Notes: a model not told the origin generated them from the letters alone. 64,000 nucleotides of DNA from Luteimonas colneyensis (GCF_014836665.1 NZ_JACSQJ010000002.1:248001-312000), one strand, 5' to 3'; shown: positions 9,301-17,138, counted from the first letter of the stretch. Translations and numbers: made by a program.

Positions 9301-10368
9301 TCAGTCGCGGTCCAGCGGGCTGAGCACGCCACCGGCGCCGCGGCCCAGCACGTGCGTGTAGATCTGCGTCGTCGCCACGTCCTTGTGCCCGAGCAGCTCC
9401 TGCACCGTGCGGATGTCGTGGCCGGACTCGAGCAGATGGGTCGCGAACGAATGCCGCAGCGTGTGGCAGGTGGCCGGCTTGTCGATCCCCGCCGCTACCC
9501 GCGCCGACTTGACCGCGCGCTGCAGCACCGCCTCGTCGACATGGTGGCGCCGCCGCGTCCCGCTGCGCGGATCCTCCGACAGGCCAGAGGCCGGGAACAC
9601 ATACTGCCAGCCCAGCTCGCGGCCGGCCGTGGGATATTTGCGCGACAGCGCGTGCGGCAGCCAGACCTCGCCATAGCCCTGCGCCAGATCGCGCCCGTGC
9701 AGCACCCGCACGCGCTCGATCTGCGCCTGCAGCGCCGCCTCCAGCCGCCGCGGCAGCGGCACCCGCCGGTCCTTGCCACCCTTGCCGTTGCGCACGACGA
9801 TCTCCCAGCGTCCGAAGTCCACGTCCTTGACCCGCAGCCGCACGGCCTCCATCAGGCGCATGCCCGCCCCGTAAAGCAGCGACCCCATCAGCGCGGCCTG
9901 CCCGTCCAGCAGCGCCAGCAAGGCGCGCACTTCCACCGGCGTCAACACCACCGGCAGCCGCTTCGGGCGCTTCGCGCGCGTGACCGAGCCGACCCAGGGC
10001 ATCTCCAGCCCGAGCACCTCCTTGTAGAGGAAGAGCAAGGCCGACAGCGCCTGGTTCTGCGTGCTCGCGGCGACGTCGTCGCGCACCGCGAGCGCCGAGA
10101 GGAAGGCCTCGACCTCCGCGAGGCCCAGCTCGCGCGGATGCCGGCGACCGTTGGCCAGGATGAAGCGCCGCGCCCAGCCGACATAGGCGCGCTCGGTGCG
10201 GATGCTGTAATGCTTCGTCCGGCAGCGGATGCGGATCTGGTCGAGGAGGCGGGGAGGGGCGGCGGCGGGAGCGGGGGCGGTGGCGGGAGCACCGTCGGCG
10301 GCGCCCGATGCCTCGTCGAGAGGCCGGGAGGAGCCGGATACCGCTTCGTCCATGCGCCGGTATGACAT
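9301..10368 (-). CDS. intI: Integron integrase (tyrosine recombinase)
   Basis: Catalyses attI x attC and attC x attC recombination, capturing and shuffling cassettes. The 355-aa protein has all catalytic residues: R171 ([12 protein letters not shown]), H302 and R305 ([13 protein letters not shown]), H328 ([11 protein letters not shown]) and nucleophile Y337 (TQIYTHVLG). Each sits at a constant +25 offset from the positions I recall for IntI1 (R146, H277, R280, H303, Y312), so the core is ungapped. The integron-specific insert before the second catalytic box is present ([19 protein letters not shown] ... [15 protein letters not shown]), which separates it from XerCD and phage integrases. A Pro/Ala-rich 40-residue N-terminal extension is unusual; an alternative start at 10353 would remove five residues only. 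It appears intact. Confidence 0.97.
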   Translation of the reverse strand: MSYRRMDEAVSGSSRPLDEASGAADGAPATAPAPAAAPPRLLDQIRIRCRTKHYSIRTERAYVGWARRFILANGRRHPRELGLAEVEAFLSALAVRDDVAASTQNQALSALLFLYKEVLGLEMPWVGSVTRAKRPKRLPVVLTPVEVRALLALLDGQAALMGSLLYGAGMRLMEAVRLRVKDVDFGRWEIVVRNGKGGKDRRVPLPRRLEAALQAQIERVRVLHGRDLAQGYGEVWLPHALSRKYPTAGRELGWQYVFPASGLSEDPRSGTRRRHHVDEAVLQRAVKSARVAAGIDKPATCHTLRHSFATHLLESGHDIRTVQELLGHKDVATTQIYTHVLGRGAGGVLSPLDRD

Positions 10369-10537
10369 ACCGCCCCATCCGTAAGGTACTTTGCGACAGC
10401 ATTACCGCCCGTTCGGAGCCGCAGAAGGCTCCAAAGGATTGATTCGGGGTGGGATTTTTCCGAAGGTCGGAGGCAGGCTGAGGGGAAAAGGGACCTGCTA
10501 CATTCCGTTTTTGGAATCTACTTAGTGTTAGACCTGC
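10369..10537 (+). promoter_or_regulatory. attI region and integrase/cassette promoter region
   Basis: Lies between the intI start and the first cassette gene. The insertion point is in GTTAGAC (10527-10533), crossover after 10527; the first cassette closes with the complementary GTCTAAC. A stem-loop GGAGCC/GGCTCC (10415-10432) lies upstream. A possible extended -10 element TGCTACATT (10496-10504) points toward the cassettes, but its -35 is weak, so it is only a candidate Pc. AGGT-N8-ACAG (10384-10399), just upstream of intI, is an imperfect SOS-box-like site. Confidence 0.7.
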
Positions 10538-11014
10538 ATGGAAGATTTAGAAGAGTCCGAGATTCAACGTCTGGTTGCCGCGCTGGACACCAGATCGACC
10601 TCAGAGGAAGAGGCTGCTTGGGCAAAGCTCAAACCGCTCGGGTCTGACGTTGTCGATCACCTTGCAGATTTCTATCCAAAGGCAAAAACATGGCAAGGCC
10701 GCGCATCCCTTGTCTTTCACTCCATCAGATACGCCCGCCAGTCTGAGGCTGCATTCCAGCTCGGCTTGGCTGCGCTTGCGGACAAGTCAACTGTGGTTCG
10801 TTATCGCGCCTGCGGACTCTGCGCCTACTCCCAGCGGCAAGACGCCTTGCCAGGCCTTCGGCTTCTCGTTTCTCACAAAGACACAAGAACTGCGGAGGAT
10901 GCCGCTGCGGCTATTGACGCAATTGAGTATCAGAACCACCATCTGTTCGTAGACCGTACGCACTCGGGTCGCTCATTCTGGGTCGTTAATGAGAGTGATC
11001 GGCAGCAGGTCTAA
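10538..11014 (+). CDS. C1: small HEAT-like helical repeat protein
   Basis: A 158-aa protein, first cassette after attI and so the best placed for Pc transcription. The central part (FQLGLAALADKSTVVRYRAC, ALPGLRLLVSHKDTRTAEDA) has the paired-helix rhythm of HEAT/PBS-lyase-type repeats, suggesting a protein-binding scaffold. No signal peptide or catalytic motif. ATG lies 11 bases after the crossover base. The TAA stop (11012-11014) is part of the R'' core GTCTAAC. Function unknown. Confidence 0.75.
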   Translation: MEDLEESEIQRLVAALDTRSTSEEEAAWAKLKPLGSDVVDHLADFYPKAKTWQGRASLVFHSIRYARQSEAAFQLGLAALADKSTVVRYRACGLCAYSQRQDALPGLRLLVSHKDTRTAEDAAAAIDAIEYQNHHLFVDRTHSGRSFWVVNESDRQQV

Positions 11015-11068
11015 CAATTCATTCAAGCCGACGCCGCTTCGCGGCGCGGCTTAATTCAGGTGTTAGGC
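11009..11068 (+). repeat. attC1 (60-nt class)
   Basis: R'' GTCTAAC 11009-11015, matching the GTTAGAC of attI; R' GTTAGGC 11062-11068. Apical GCCGCTTCGCGGC stem. Confidence 0.95.
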
Positions 11069-11422
11069 CTTGCTTCCCGCACTGTTGTTGCCGGGTTCCA
11101 GGCATTCTGCAGCGCCTCGCTTATCCGCAGCGTTTGTACCTCGCGCGCGCGGTGCAGGCATTGGTAGTCAGCCCTGCAGAACCTCGGCTTCGGACAGACG
11201 GGACTCTTCGCAAGCTTCGACCTGCCGGGTCGGCTTCGGATAGTGCGCGGTGAGAGTTATTGGCCGCGCGCAGGGTGCGTTCCGGCAGCACCAGGTACGG
11301 CGCTTGTTGTACTGTTTGCCTCAGGGGTTGGGCTGCCGCACGTCGGGCGCAGGTGCCAGGGAACGGCGGCCTAACGAGTCGTTCAAGCCGATGCCGCTTC
11401 GCGGCACGGCTTAACTCTGGTG
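11063..11422 (+). other. C2: ORF-less cassette, diverged member of the recurrent family
   Basis: A 360-bp cassette with no credible gene. It opens like C5, C18, C26 and C39 (cttgcttcccgcactg, then ttgttgccgggttccagg), and keeps the ggcttcgga and ttgttgtactgtt motifs, but has deletions and ends in a short attC. The frame that is open in three relatives meets a TAG about 53 codons in. Confidence 0.8.
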
Positions 11423-11428
11423 TTAGGC
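11369..11428 (+). repeat. attC2 (60-nt class)
   Basis: R'' GCCTAAC 11369-11375; R' GTTAGGC 11422-11428; spacer variant GAGTC/CTGG. Confidence 0.95.
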
Positions 11429-11442
11429 CGCAGGAACGAGCT

Positions 11443-11769
11443 ATGCGGATACTCATTTCATTAATTGTCGGCCTACTGCTTTCTGCACTCGTCACTGGGG
11501 TGGTGCTCACCACTGATGGTGCTGGCGGCATCTGGCATCAGCTCCGTGACATCTTCATCGATCCACCTTTATGGCTGCTCCGGGACGCGCTTCCTGCGCT
11601 GTTCCCATCCTTCGTCATAAAGCCTGGCAGTCCTTACAGTGGCGCATCGTTCTTCTTGCTGTTCTTCGTACTCTTCTGGTGGCTTGTTTGCTCTGTATTA
11701 GTGTTTGCTATCCGTCGCCAGCCGCCTAACAATGCGTTGAAGCCGAAGCCGCTTCGCGGCTCGGCTTAA
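11443..11769 (+). CDS. C3: small membrane protein with attC-encoded tail
   Basis: A 108-aa protein with two hydrophobic segments: the N-terminus MRILISLIVGLLLSALVTG and a central FFLLFFVLFWWLVCSVLVF. The frame does not stop at R''; it reads through the attC and ends at the TAA within it, adding the tail NNALKPKPLRGSA. ATG at 11443 is the first Met after the core site. No homology recognised. Confidence 0.65.
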   Translation: MRILISLIVGLLLSALVTGVVLTTDGAGGIWHQLRDIFIDPPLWLLRDALPALFPSFVIKPGSPYSGASFFLLFFVLFWWLVCSVLVFAIRRQPPNNALKPKPLRGSA

Positions 11770-11783
11770 CTTGGGTGTTAGGC
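11724..11783 (+). repeat. attC3 (60-nt class)
   Basis: R'' GCCTAAC 11724-11730; R' GTTAGGC 11777-11783. Translated by the C3 frame up to 11769. Confidence 0.95.
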
Positions 11784-11787
11784 CGCA

Positions 11788-12192
11788 ATGGAGGAATCTC
11801 TGATCCCCAAGCTGATCAAGCAAAGGCGGCGGCTGCTACAAAGCTATCTGGTTCACGTTGCGTGGTTCGCCACCATGATCGTCACCGCAATCACACATTC
11901 ATCCAGAGCGGTGGTCGCCAGTTCCATCTTCTTGGCGCTCATCACGGTTCCGCCAGTCATCGCTTACGCGGCAGCAGTACACCGCACTTGCCGAGCGATT
12001 GACCCGAGCGCTAAGACCATCGGGATCGTTCCAATGATCATCATGACGGTTCTGTTTACCCCATTCGAGTCAGGCTTGGTCGTTCCAGCAAAGAACCTTC
12101 TGGTCTCGGGCAGACTGGTCCGAGAGCATCCGGCCGAAGCTATGCGGCCTAACGAGTCATTCAAGCCGACGTCGCTTCGCGACGCGGCTTAA
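11788..12192 (+). CDS. C4: membrane protein with attC-encoded tail
   Basis: A 134-aa protein with three likely membrane segments (SYLVHVAWFATMIVTAITHS, VVASSIFLALITVPPVIAYA, IGIVPMIIMTVLFTPF). ATG is 11 bases after the crossover base, with only AGG of R' as a ribosome-site candidate. The frame reads through R'' and ends in the attC at 12190-12192, giving the tail RPNESFKPTSLRDAA. Function unknown. Confidence 0.7.
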   Translation: MEESLIPKLIKQRRRLLQSYLVHVAWFATMIVTAITHSSRAVVASSIFLALITVPPVIAYAAAVHRTCRAIDPSAKTIGIVPMIIMTVLFTPFESGLVVPAKNLLVSGRLVREHPAEAMRPNESFKPTSLRDAA

Positions 12193-12206
12193 TTCTGGTG
12201 TTAGGC
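12147..12206 (+). repeat. attC4 (60-nt class)
   Basis: R'' GCCTAAC 12147-12153; R' GTTAGGC 12200-12206; translated by the C4 frame. Confidence 0.95.
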
Positions 12207-12637
12207 CTTGTTTCCCGCACTGTCGTTGCCGGGTTCCAGGCGATCTGTAGCGCCTCGCTTAGCCGCAGCGTTGGCACCTCGCACGCGCGGTGCAGGCATC
12301 GGTAGTCAGCCCTGCAGCAGCTCGGCTTCGGACTGGCGCTACTCTCCGCAAGATTCGACCGGCCGAGTCGGCTTCGGACAGGGCGCTGTGAGAGTTCTTG
12401 GCCGCGCGAGCCGCTGGTTTTGGCTTCGGCCCCGGCAAGTGCCAGCCTCAGGCCGTTCGGCCAGACTTGTTGTAGTGTTCGCCTCAGGGGTTGGGCTGTC
12501 GCAAGGTCGGGCGCAAGCTCGGAGTGCGGCGGCCTAACAAGTCGTTCAAGCCGAAGCCGCTTCGTTACGCAAAACACATGGCAGGTAAAGCTTGCCATGC
12601 GTTTCGCTCCACTACGCGTCTCGGCTTAACTCTGGCG
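12201..12637 (+). other. C5: ORF-less 437-bp recurrent cassette, copy 1
   Basis: Same length (437 bp) and closely similar sequence as C18, C26 and C39. A 109-codon frame from a TTG is open here, but it lacks a ribosome site and is broken in C18; differences from the C26 copy are mostly amino-acid changing, so purifying selection on a protein is not evident. It contains a repeated TCGGCTTCGGAC motif and a GGCCGTTCGGCC hairpin. Possible structured RNA or regulatory cassette; role unknown. Confidence 0.8.
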
Positions 12638-12643
12638 TTAGGC
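12532..12643 (+). repeat. attC5 (112-nt class)
   Basis: R'' GCCTAAC 12532-12538; R' GTTAGGC 12637-12643. Apical extension with ACATGGCA...TGCCATG arms. Confidence 0.95.
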
Positions 12644-12657
12644 CGCACGGGGGGTGC

Positions 12658-12984
12658 ATGCCTAGATCAAAGTTCAGCCTTAGCCTGATAGCCGCTCTGT
12701 GCTTGGCGCCAGGGATGGCACTTAGCCATCCCGGTGGCCTGAACAGCGAGGGATGCCACAATAACCGCAAGACCGGCGACTATCACTGCCACCGCGCCCC
12801 TGCGACAGCTCGCCCAGCTCTCCAGCAGAGCAACTTCGCGCCTGCACCCGCAGCTCCGCGCCAACAAGGCGCTTTCGCCAACTGCGCCGCTGCCCGGGCT
12901 GCAGGAGCCGCACCGGTCCGCCGTGGTGATCCGGGATATGGTCCGCATCTGGACCGGGACAATGACGGGGTGGGCTGTGAGTAA
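12658..12984 (+). CDS. C6: secreted YHYH-like/excalibur-type protein
   Basis: A 108-aa exported protein. After a signal peptide ending near GMALSHP, it has HPGGLNSEGCHNNRKTGDYHCH, a His/Cys-rich motif common in small secreted bacterial proteins, then a Pro/Ala/Gln linker and a C-terminal excalibur-like calcium-binding end (LDRDNDGVGCE). ATG at 12658 follows a G-rich stretch. Stop TAA is 20 bases before R''. Likely periplasmic or cell-surface; exact role unknown. Confidence 0.8.
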   Translation: MPRSKFSLSLIAALCLAPGMALSHPGGLNSEGCHNNRKTGDYHCHRAPATARPALQQSNFAPAPAAPRQQGAFANCAAARAAGAAPVRRGDPGYGPHLDRDNDGVGCE

Positions 12985-13001
12985 TGCTGCGGCAGGTGCC
13001 G

Positions 13002-13113
13002 GCCTAACAAGTCGTTCAAGCCGAAGCCGCTTCGTTCCGCAAAGCACATGGCAGATACAGCTTGCCATGTGCTTCGCTCCACTACGCGTCTCGGCTTAAC
13101 TCTGGTGTTAGGC
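13002..13113 (+). repeat. attC6 (112-nt class)
   Basis: R'' GCCTAAC 13002-13008; R' GTTAGGC 13107-13113; spacer type AAGTC/CTGG. Confidence 0.95.
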
Positions 13114-13116
13114 CGC

Positions 13117-13527
13117 ATGTCTGATTCATCGCAAATTTCAGCACTAGAAGCCTCGCACGTCGCTTACAGCGTGTTTCTCTTCACGCTTGAAGCTCTCGCC
13201 GGCCCGGCTGAAGAGCAATGCGAGCTCATGGGTGACTACAACACCGCCTGGGAGCTAAGAGATGACGCTCTCGCGGGCCACTACCTAGTCGGCTCTGGCC
13301 TTTTCACGGAGCAACAAGAGACTGCGGTTCTGGAGTTTCTAGCGTCAGTGGATCCGGTACCGGTAAATGACATGCCGGCCGGCTCCGGTCGCGCCGCGAA
13401 TCTTGCCGCTATGCAAAATCCGGCCTGGGAGCCTGTCCGTGGCCTCGCACAACGTCTTCTGGCTACATTGGCGCCAGTGACTGCAAAAAATCGGGCGTAT
13501 CTTGGCTTGCAAGCGGATGCGCCCTAA
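13117..13527 (+). CDS. C7: hypothetical cytosolic protein
   Basis: A 136-aa acidic, mostly helical protein (ALEASHVAYSVFLFTLEALAG, EEQCELMGDYNTAWELRDDA). No signal peptide or recognised domain. The ATG is exactly 10 bases after the crossover base with the AGG of R' four bases upstream. The TAA stop lies in R''. Confidence 0.7.
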   Translation: MSDSSQISALEASHVAYSVFLFTLEALAGPAEEQCELMGDYNTAWELRDDALAGHYLVGSGLFTEQQETAVLEFLASVDPVPVNDMPAGSGRAANLAAMQNPAWEPVRGLAQRLLATLAPVTAKNRAYLGLQADAP

Positions 13528-13633
13528 CAATTCGTTCAAGCCGAACTTTCTTCGTTACACCAAACACATGGCAGAAAAAGCTTGCCATGTGTTTGGCTCC
13601 ACTACGCAAGTCGGCTTAACTCAGGCGTTAGGT
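13522..13633 (+). repeat. attC7 (112-nt class)
   Basis: R'' CCCTAAC 13522-13528; R' GTTAGGT 13627-13633. The cassette opened with GTTAGGC, so R'' does not match it. Apical arms 13560-13573 and 13583-13596 form a 14-bp stem. Confidence 0.95.
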
Positions 13634-13655
13634 GCCGCACTGAAATGATCGCAAC

Positions 13656-14030
13656 ATGAGCCAACAAAGCCCTAGCGATGAGGCCCAGCGGCCCATCCCA
13701 CCAGCTTGGCGGCACACGTTCCGAGAGATCGTGTCCGCACTCGTCGCCGCCGACTACCGCCTGGAAGCACAAATTGCAGGCGTCGAGCCTGTCTCAATCG
13801 AAACAGCCACCCAGATTCGCGACTACCTGCGCGACTACGGCGCTACGTTGGTAGAACTGCCGGAGGCAACTTGGGAGTCTTCGGTCTGCATCTGGACCGG
13901 TAGCCACGGGGATGTCATCGTCGACCTCTGGACGCAAGAGGAAGGTCGGAGCGACTTGGTACTCCACGCGCAGGTGGTTGAGACGCAATCGGACATCTCG
14001 GTTACTGTCCATTTGGTCTATGTGCCGTAA
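13656..14030 (+). CDS. C8: hypothetical protein, DUF7668-like
   Basis: A 124-aa protein. It has a pattern I associate with small DUF7668-type proteins: FREIVSALVAADYRL near residue 23, TATQIRDYLRDYGATLVELP, then SSVCIWTGSHGDVIVDLW, ending in HLVYVP. That family call is from memory. No export signal. Stop is ten bases before R''. Possibly an immunity-like or regulatory protein; function unknown. Confidence 0.7.
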   Translation: MSQQSPSDEAQRPIPPAWRHTFREIVSALVAADYRLEAQIAGVEPVSIETATQIRDYLRDYGATLVELPEATWESSVCIWTGSHGDVIVDLWTQEEGRSDLVLHAQVVETQSDISVTVHLVYVP

Positions 14031-14039
14031 TGGGGCGGC

Positions 14040-14151
14040 ACCTAACAATTCGTTCAAGCCGAACTTGCTTCGTTACACCAAAGCCATGGCAGAAAAAGCT
14101 TGCCATGGCTTTGGCTCCACTACGCAAGTCGGCTTAACTCGGGCGTTAGGC
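14040..14151 (+). repeat. attC8 (112-nt class)
   Basis: R'' ACCTAAC 14040-14046, complementary to the opening GTTAGGT; R' GTTAGGC 14145-14151. Apical arms changed together (AAAGCCATGGCA/TGCCATGGCTTT). Confidence 0.95.
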
Positions 14152-14154
14152 GGC

Positions 14155-14559
14155 ATGGACAGTAATCTCGCTCGTTTGATCTCCGATTACCAAGTCAACG
14201 TTCGCGCCGCCGTGGAGCTCATGCGGCAATCCGGTATCCCGTTGCCTGCCACGAATACGGACTGGGCTGCAACGGACATTCCACAGCGTGGAGAGTTAAA
14301 AGGTGGCGTTGCCTACTTCAAGCATGGCTACGGATGCGCGGTCAGACTGCCCGCGGGCACAGTAGACTTCGACTTCGGGGAGCACGGCGAGATTTATGGC
14401 TTTGACGCATGGCGGCTTGTCGGCTTTGCCGGACCAAGACTGCCGGAGTACGGTTTTGTTAGTGAGGCCTCGTTCAATGAGTGCTTCAAGGCAGAGGTGG
14501 CGGCAGGCTCCCTGGTGTACTCGGGGTACATCCTTTACTACATCGCGGATGCCGCCTAA
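14155..14559 (+). CDS. C9: hypothetical protein, DUF6896-like
   Basis: A 134-aa soluble protein with AYFKHGYGCAVRLP, TVDFDFGEHGEIYGFDAWRL and a C-terminal YSGYILYYIADAA; this pattern resembles DUF6896 proteins, recalled not searched. ATG is 10 bases after the crossover base; AGG of R' is the only ribosome-site candidate. The stop TAA is in R''. Confidence 0.7.
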   Translation: MDSNLARLISDYQVNVRAAVELMRQSGIPLPATNTDWAATDIPQRGELKGGVAYFKHGYGCAVRLPAGTVDFDFGEHGEIYGFDAWRLVGFAGPRLPEYGFVSEASFNECFKAEVAAGSLVYSGYILYYIADAA

Positions 14560-14665
14560 CAATGCGTTCAAGCCGACACCGCATCGGGGCGCAAACCACA
14601 TGGCAGGTGCAGCTTGCCATGTGCTTCACGCCCCGCTGCGGCGCGGCTTAACTTAAGTGTTAGGC
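14554..14665 (+). repeat. attC9 (112-nt class, variant apex)
   Basis: R'' GCCTAAC 14554-14560; R' GTTAGGC 14659-14665. Apex differs (CGCATCGGGGCGCAAACC), matching attC42. Confidence 0.95.
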
Positions 14666-14668
14666 CTC

Positions 14669-14986
14669 ATGAGCGACACCTTCGACCGTCCAATGTTGTT
14701 GCTCTCACTCCAGCGAGCACTTCTCGGTGAGGTGCACGTTGAGTTGCGCCAAGCCTCAATCGAGGCTGATACAACCTCAAAGACCGTTCGGCTCCGCTTC
14801 GAGTACGACGGGCCTCCTTCCGAACGGGCATGGGAGAGTTGCTCTTGCTCCGCTGCCGAGGTCATCGCTGACTTTCCGGCGCAGTGGCAACTAGACGAGC
14901 AGCACCTTACTGTTCCCGTGCCTGCACCTTTGGAGCCATTGGCCCATGTTGCATATTGTCGGGCCGAGTCTCAGCATGAGGCCTAA
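14669..14986 (+). CDS. C10: hypothetical protein
   Basis: A 105-aa soluble protein with no family recognised. It has a beta-rich middle (KTVRLRFEYDGPPSERAWES) and ACSCSAAEVIADFP-like helix. ATG is 10 bases after the crossover base; the TAA stop lies in R''. Confidence 0.65.
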   Translation: MSDTFDRPMLLLSLQRALLGEVHVELRQASIEADTTSKTVRLRFEYDGPPSERAWESCSCSAAEVIADFPAQWQLDEQHLTVPVPAPLEPLAHVAYCRAESQHEA

Positions 14987-15040
14987 CAATTCATTCAAGC
15001 CGACGCCGCTTCGCGGCGCGGCTTAACTCAGGCGTTAGGC
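14981..15040 (+). repeat. attC10 (60-nt class)
   Basis: R'' GCCTAAC 14981-14987; R' GTTAGGC 15034-15040; spacer AATTC/CAGG. Confidence 0.95.
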
Positions 15041-15043
15041 GCT

Positions 15044-15406
15044 ATGAAACGTTTGCCGCAACTTGCAGCTGCCTTCTTGCTACTCCCTGGCCAGGCCTTG
15101 GCAACGAACACGCTGTGCGATTTCGACGGAGCGGATAAATCCGGTCGCTACTCGTTCGAGTTCATCGGCTCGGGTGAGATAGCGATGATCCAAGTCAATG
15201 AGCCACGCTCCATGCGCTTGGCGAGCTACGACGTCCATGACTTCAGCTATCGCGAGCGGCGCGTACACATTGTGCATGCGGGATCGGACAAGCAGGGCTT
15301 CCTGCCTGCATTCACCCTCAAAGGTTCTGGGGAGCATGTGCTACTCAGCATCGCAGGTCGCAGTATCGTCGGAGAACTAACATGTCAGTGGCAACACGAC
15401 GCGTAA
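15044..15406 (+). CDS. C11: exported hypothetical protein
   Basis: A 120-aa protein with a signal peptide (MKRLPQLAAAFLLLPGQALA) and a beta-rich mature part with two Cys (NTLCDFDG, GELTCQWQ) that could form a disulfide. ATG is 10 bases after the crossover base. Periplasmic; function unknown. Confidence 0.7.
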   Translation: MKRLPQLAAAFLLLPGQALATNTLCDFDGADKSGRYSFEFIGSGEIAMIQVNEPRSMRLASYDVHDFSYRERRVHIVHAGSDKQGFLPAFTLKGSGEHVLLSIAGRSIVGELTCQWQHDA

Positions 15407-15410
15407 TCGC

Positions 15411-15522
15411 GCCTAACAATGCGTTCAAGCCGAAGCCGCTTCGTTCCGCAAAGCACATGACAGGTACAGCTTGCCATGTGCTTTGCTCCACTACGCGTCT
15501 CGGCTTAACTTAAGTGTTAGGG
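15411..15522 (+). repeat. attC11 (112-nt class)
   Basis: R'' GCCTAAC 15411-15417; R' GTTAGGG 15516-15522; spacer AATGC/TTAAG. Confidence 0.95.
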
Positions 15523-15531
15523 GCTACTGAA

Positions 15532-15891
15532 ATGGCATCGCAAGCTTTGTACCTCGGTACCGTTCTTCTCGCAGCTGTGCTCGGAGGCTGCGCGAGCGCG
15601 CCTGCAGGGCCATGCAGCTCTCTCGGCACTTCAGCCTGCGGAGACCAAGCAGCGAACGTTGCCAGAGACGTTGCGGGTTGGCACAACGCACAGCACCCAA
15701 CTTGCCCCTATGTACGGCCCATCTCAGCGGAGATCCTCCGGCGTGAGAAGGGTTCAGTCGTAGAACACTGGAAGATAGAGGCATGCGATGCCAAGGAGTT
15801 CACCTACCGCGCCTATCTCATGCCGTCGGCGGGTGCGCTCACCGTGATGGTCTCGGACGTGCGCCCCGATGATCGCGCAGCCGCCCCCTAA
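15532..15891 (+). CDS. C12: lipoprotein
   Basis: A 119-aa putative lipoprotein: hydrophobic leader then lipobox LGGC (about residue 20), followed by several Cys (GPCSSLGTSACGDQ, HPTCPYV). ATG at 15532 starts the leader correctly. The TAA stop is in R'' CCCTAAC. Envelope-anchored; function unknown. Confidence 0.75.
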   Translation: MASQALYLGTVLLAAVLGGCASAPAGPCSSLGTSACGDQAANVARDVAGWHNAQHPTCPYVRPISAEILRREKGSVVEHWKIEACDAKEFTYRAYLMPSAGALTVMVSDVRPDDRAAAP

Positions 15892-15945
15892 CCATTCATT
15901 CAAGCCGACGCCACTTCGTGGCGCGGCTTAATTCAAGTGTTAGGC
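15886..15945 (+). repeat. attC12 (60-nt class)
   Basis: R'' CCCTAAC 15886-15892, complementary to the opening GTTAGGG; R' GTTAGGC 15939-15945. Confidence 0.95.
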
Positions 15946-15959
15946 CTGCGGAGCGAGGT

Positions 15960-16388
15960 ATGAGGCTGATTGTTGCAATAGCTGGTGCCGGGTTGCTGCT
16001 GCTTGCCGGGTGCGACGCATATGCTGGACATGCCGCTGACGCTATTGAGCAACAGTTGCGTTCATCCTCGTCTGTTTCGTTCTACTTCGTCTCTCGGACC
16101 GAGAACTACGACTACGACGCGCGCACAATCCAGTCTGAAGCAAGCGTTCAAGTTCGGCGATCTTGCGGCGCCAACTGTCACAATTTCATGGAACCCGTTC
16201 TGGCCAACCTCCGAGCATCTAAGACATCCAGCTGCCTGCCAGGGCAACAGGATCTTTTGATCACGTTCGGCGAATCGCAGATTATTTACAGCTACAGTGG
16301 CCGGCACGTCATGTACCAAGATCAGTGCTATTTCAACCCGGAAAGTGTTCACCAGCTCCTCAAGAGTGATGGGTTCTTTTTTCGGTAG
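15960..16388 (+). CDS. C13: lipoprotein, duplicated in C33
   Basis: A 142-aa lipoprotein (lipobox LLAGC at about residue 18). The mature part has SSSSVSFYFVSRTENYDYDA, a CGANC pair and YSGRHVMYQDQCYFNP. The product of C33 differs at about 19 of 142 residues, and both cassettes are exactly 518 bp. Preceded by GGAGCGAGGT. Stop TAG 15 bases before R''. Function unknown. Confidence 0.8.
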   Translation: MRLIVAIAGAGLLLLAGCDAYAGHAADAIEQQLRSSSSVSFYFVSRTENYDYDARTIQSEASVQVRRSCGANCHNFMEPVLANLRASKTSSCLPGQQDLLITFGESQIIYSYSGRHVMYQDQCYFNPESVHQLLKSDGFFFR

Positions 16389-16403
16389 CGTCATGGGCCG
16401 CAG

Positions 16404-16463
16404 GCCTAACAAGTCATTCAAGCCGATGCCGCTTCGCGGCACGGCTTAATTCTGGTGTTAGGC
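16404..16463 (+). repeat. attC13 (60-nt class)
   Basis: R'' GCCTAAC 16404-16410; R' GTTAGGC 16457-16463; spacer AAGTC/CTGG. Confidence 0.95.
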
Positions 16464-16484
16464 GGCACAGGGACCGCACCACAC

Positions 16485-17138
16485 ATGATGTCTCAAAAGA
16501 AGATTGGCCTTGTCGCAATAGCCACTCCGGCATGGTTCTTGACCGTCTATTTAGTAATGTCGGCTATGCGGCCGGACTACGTACACACCGACCAGGCTAT
16601 TAGTGAGCTGGGCAGCTTGGATGCACCCAACCTCTGGGCTTGGAACGTTCTCGGTTACATCCTGCCCGGCCTCGCTATAGCACTCTTGGGCATCGGGCTC
16701 CGGCGCGAGTTCGTAGGCCGCGGGCTTCCGGCCACTGCCCCAGCAATGGCATTGGTGGCCGCAGGCCTCCTGATGGCACTGTCCGGCGCGTTTCCCGCCA
16801 ACATGACGGACTTCAAATCCACTACGACGCTCCTGCACTCGGTAGGCAGCTTTGGCTGCTACATCGCGTTCTTAGTAGCAGGCTTCTGGCTGCCTTCGCT
16901 GTTCCGGAAGGTCAACTCATGGCATTGGGCAGCAACGCCGTCGCTCGCCCTCGTAATCGCGTCAATCGCTACTGGGTTTCTGCGCTTCGCTGGCATGGCC
17001 AGCATCGGTCAGCGCATCACCTTCTTGTGCTTCTTCCTGTGGGTTGCGCTGGTAGGCTGGGCGCTGTGGCGGGCCAACAGCTCCTCGGTGCCGCCTAACA
17101 ATTCGTCCAAGCCGACGCCGCTTCGCGGCGCGGCTTAA
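16485..17138 (+). CDS. C14: DUF998 membrane protein with attC-encoded tail
   Basis: A 217-aa protein with six membrane segments and the DUF998 layout (MRPDYVHTDQAISELGSLDA, FPANMTDFKSTTTLLHSVGS, IGQRITFLCFFLWVALVGW). DUF998 proteins are small bacterial membrane proteins without a fixed function. The frame runs through R'' and ends in the attC, giving the tail NNSSKPTPLRGAA. Two adjacent ATGs (16485, 16488) are possible starts. Confidence 0.85.
   Translation: MMSQKKIGLVAIATPAWFLTVYLVMSAMRPDYVHTDQAISELGSLDAPNLWAWNVLGYILPGLAIALLGIGLRREFVGRGLPATAPAMALVAAGLLMALSGAFPANMTDFKSTTTLLHSVGSFGCYIAFLVAGFWLPSLFRKVNSWHWAATPSLALVIASIATGFLRFAGMASIGQRITFLCFFLWVALVGWALWRANSSSVPPNNSSKPTPLRGAA

Noticed and set aside
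9301..10368. Integrase considered as phage or XerC/D recombinase
   Set aside because: The integron-specific insert before the second catalytic box and the adjoining attC array identify it as IntI.
12208..12537. 109-codon TTG frame in C5 (also in C26 and C39)
   Set aside because: No ribosome site, a rare start, broken in C18 and C2, and base changes between copies are mainly non-silent.
12161..12598. Long minus-strand frame across C5 (and its equivalents in C18, C26 and C39)
   Set aside because: It begins inside one attC and ends in or beside the preceding one, and is similar between cassettes only because the DNA is duplicated. No ribosome site, and it runs against the cassette orientation.
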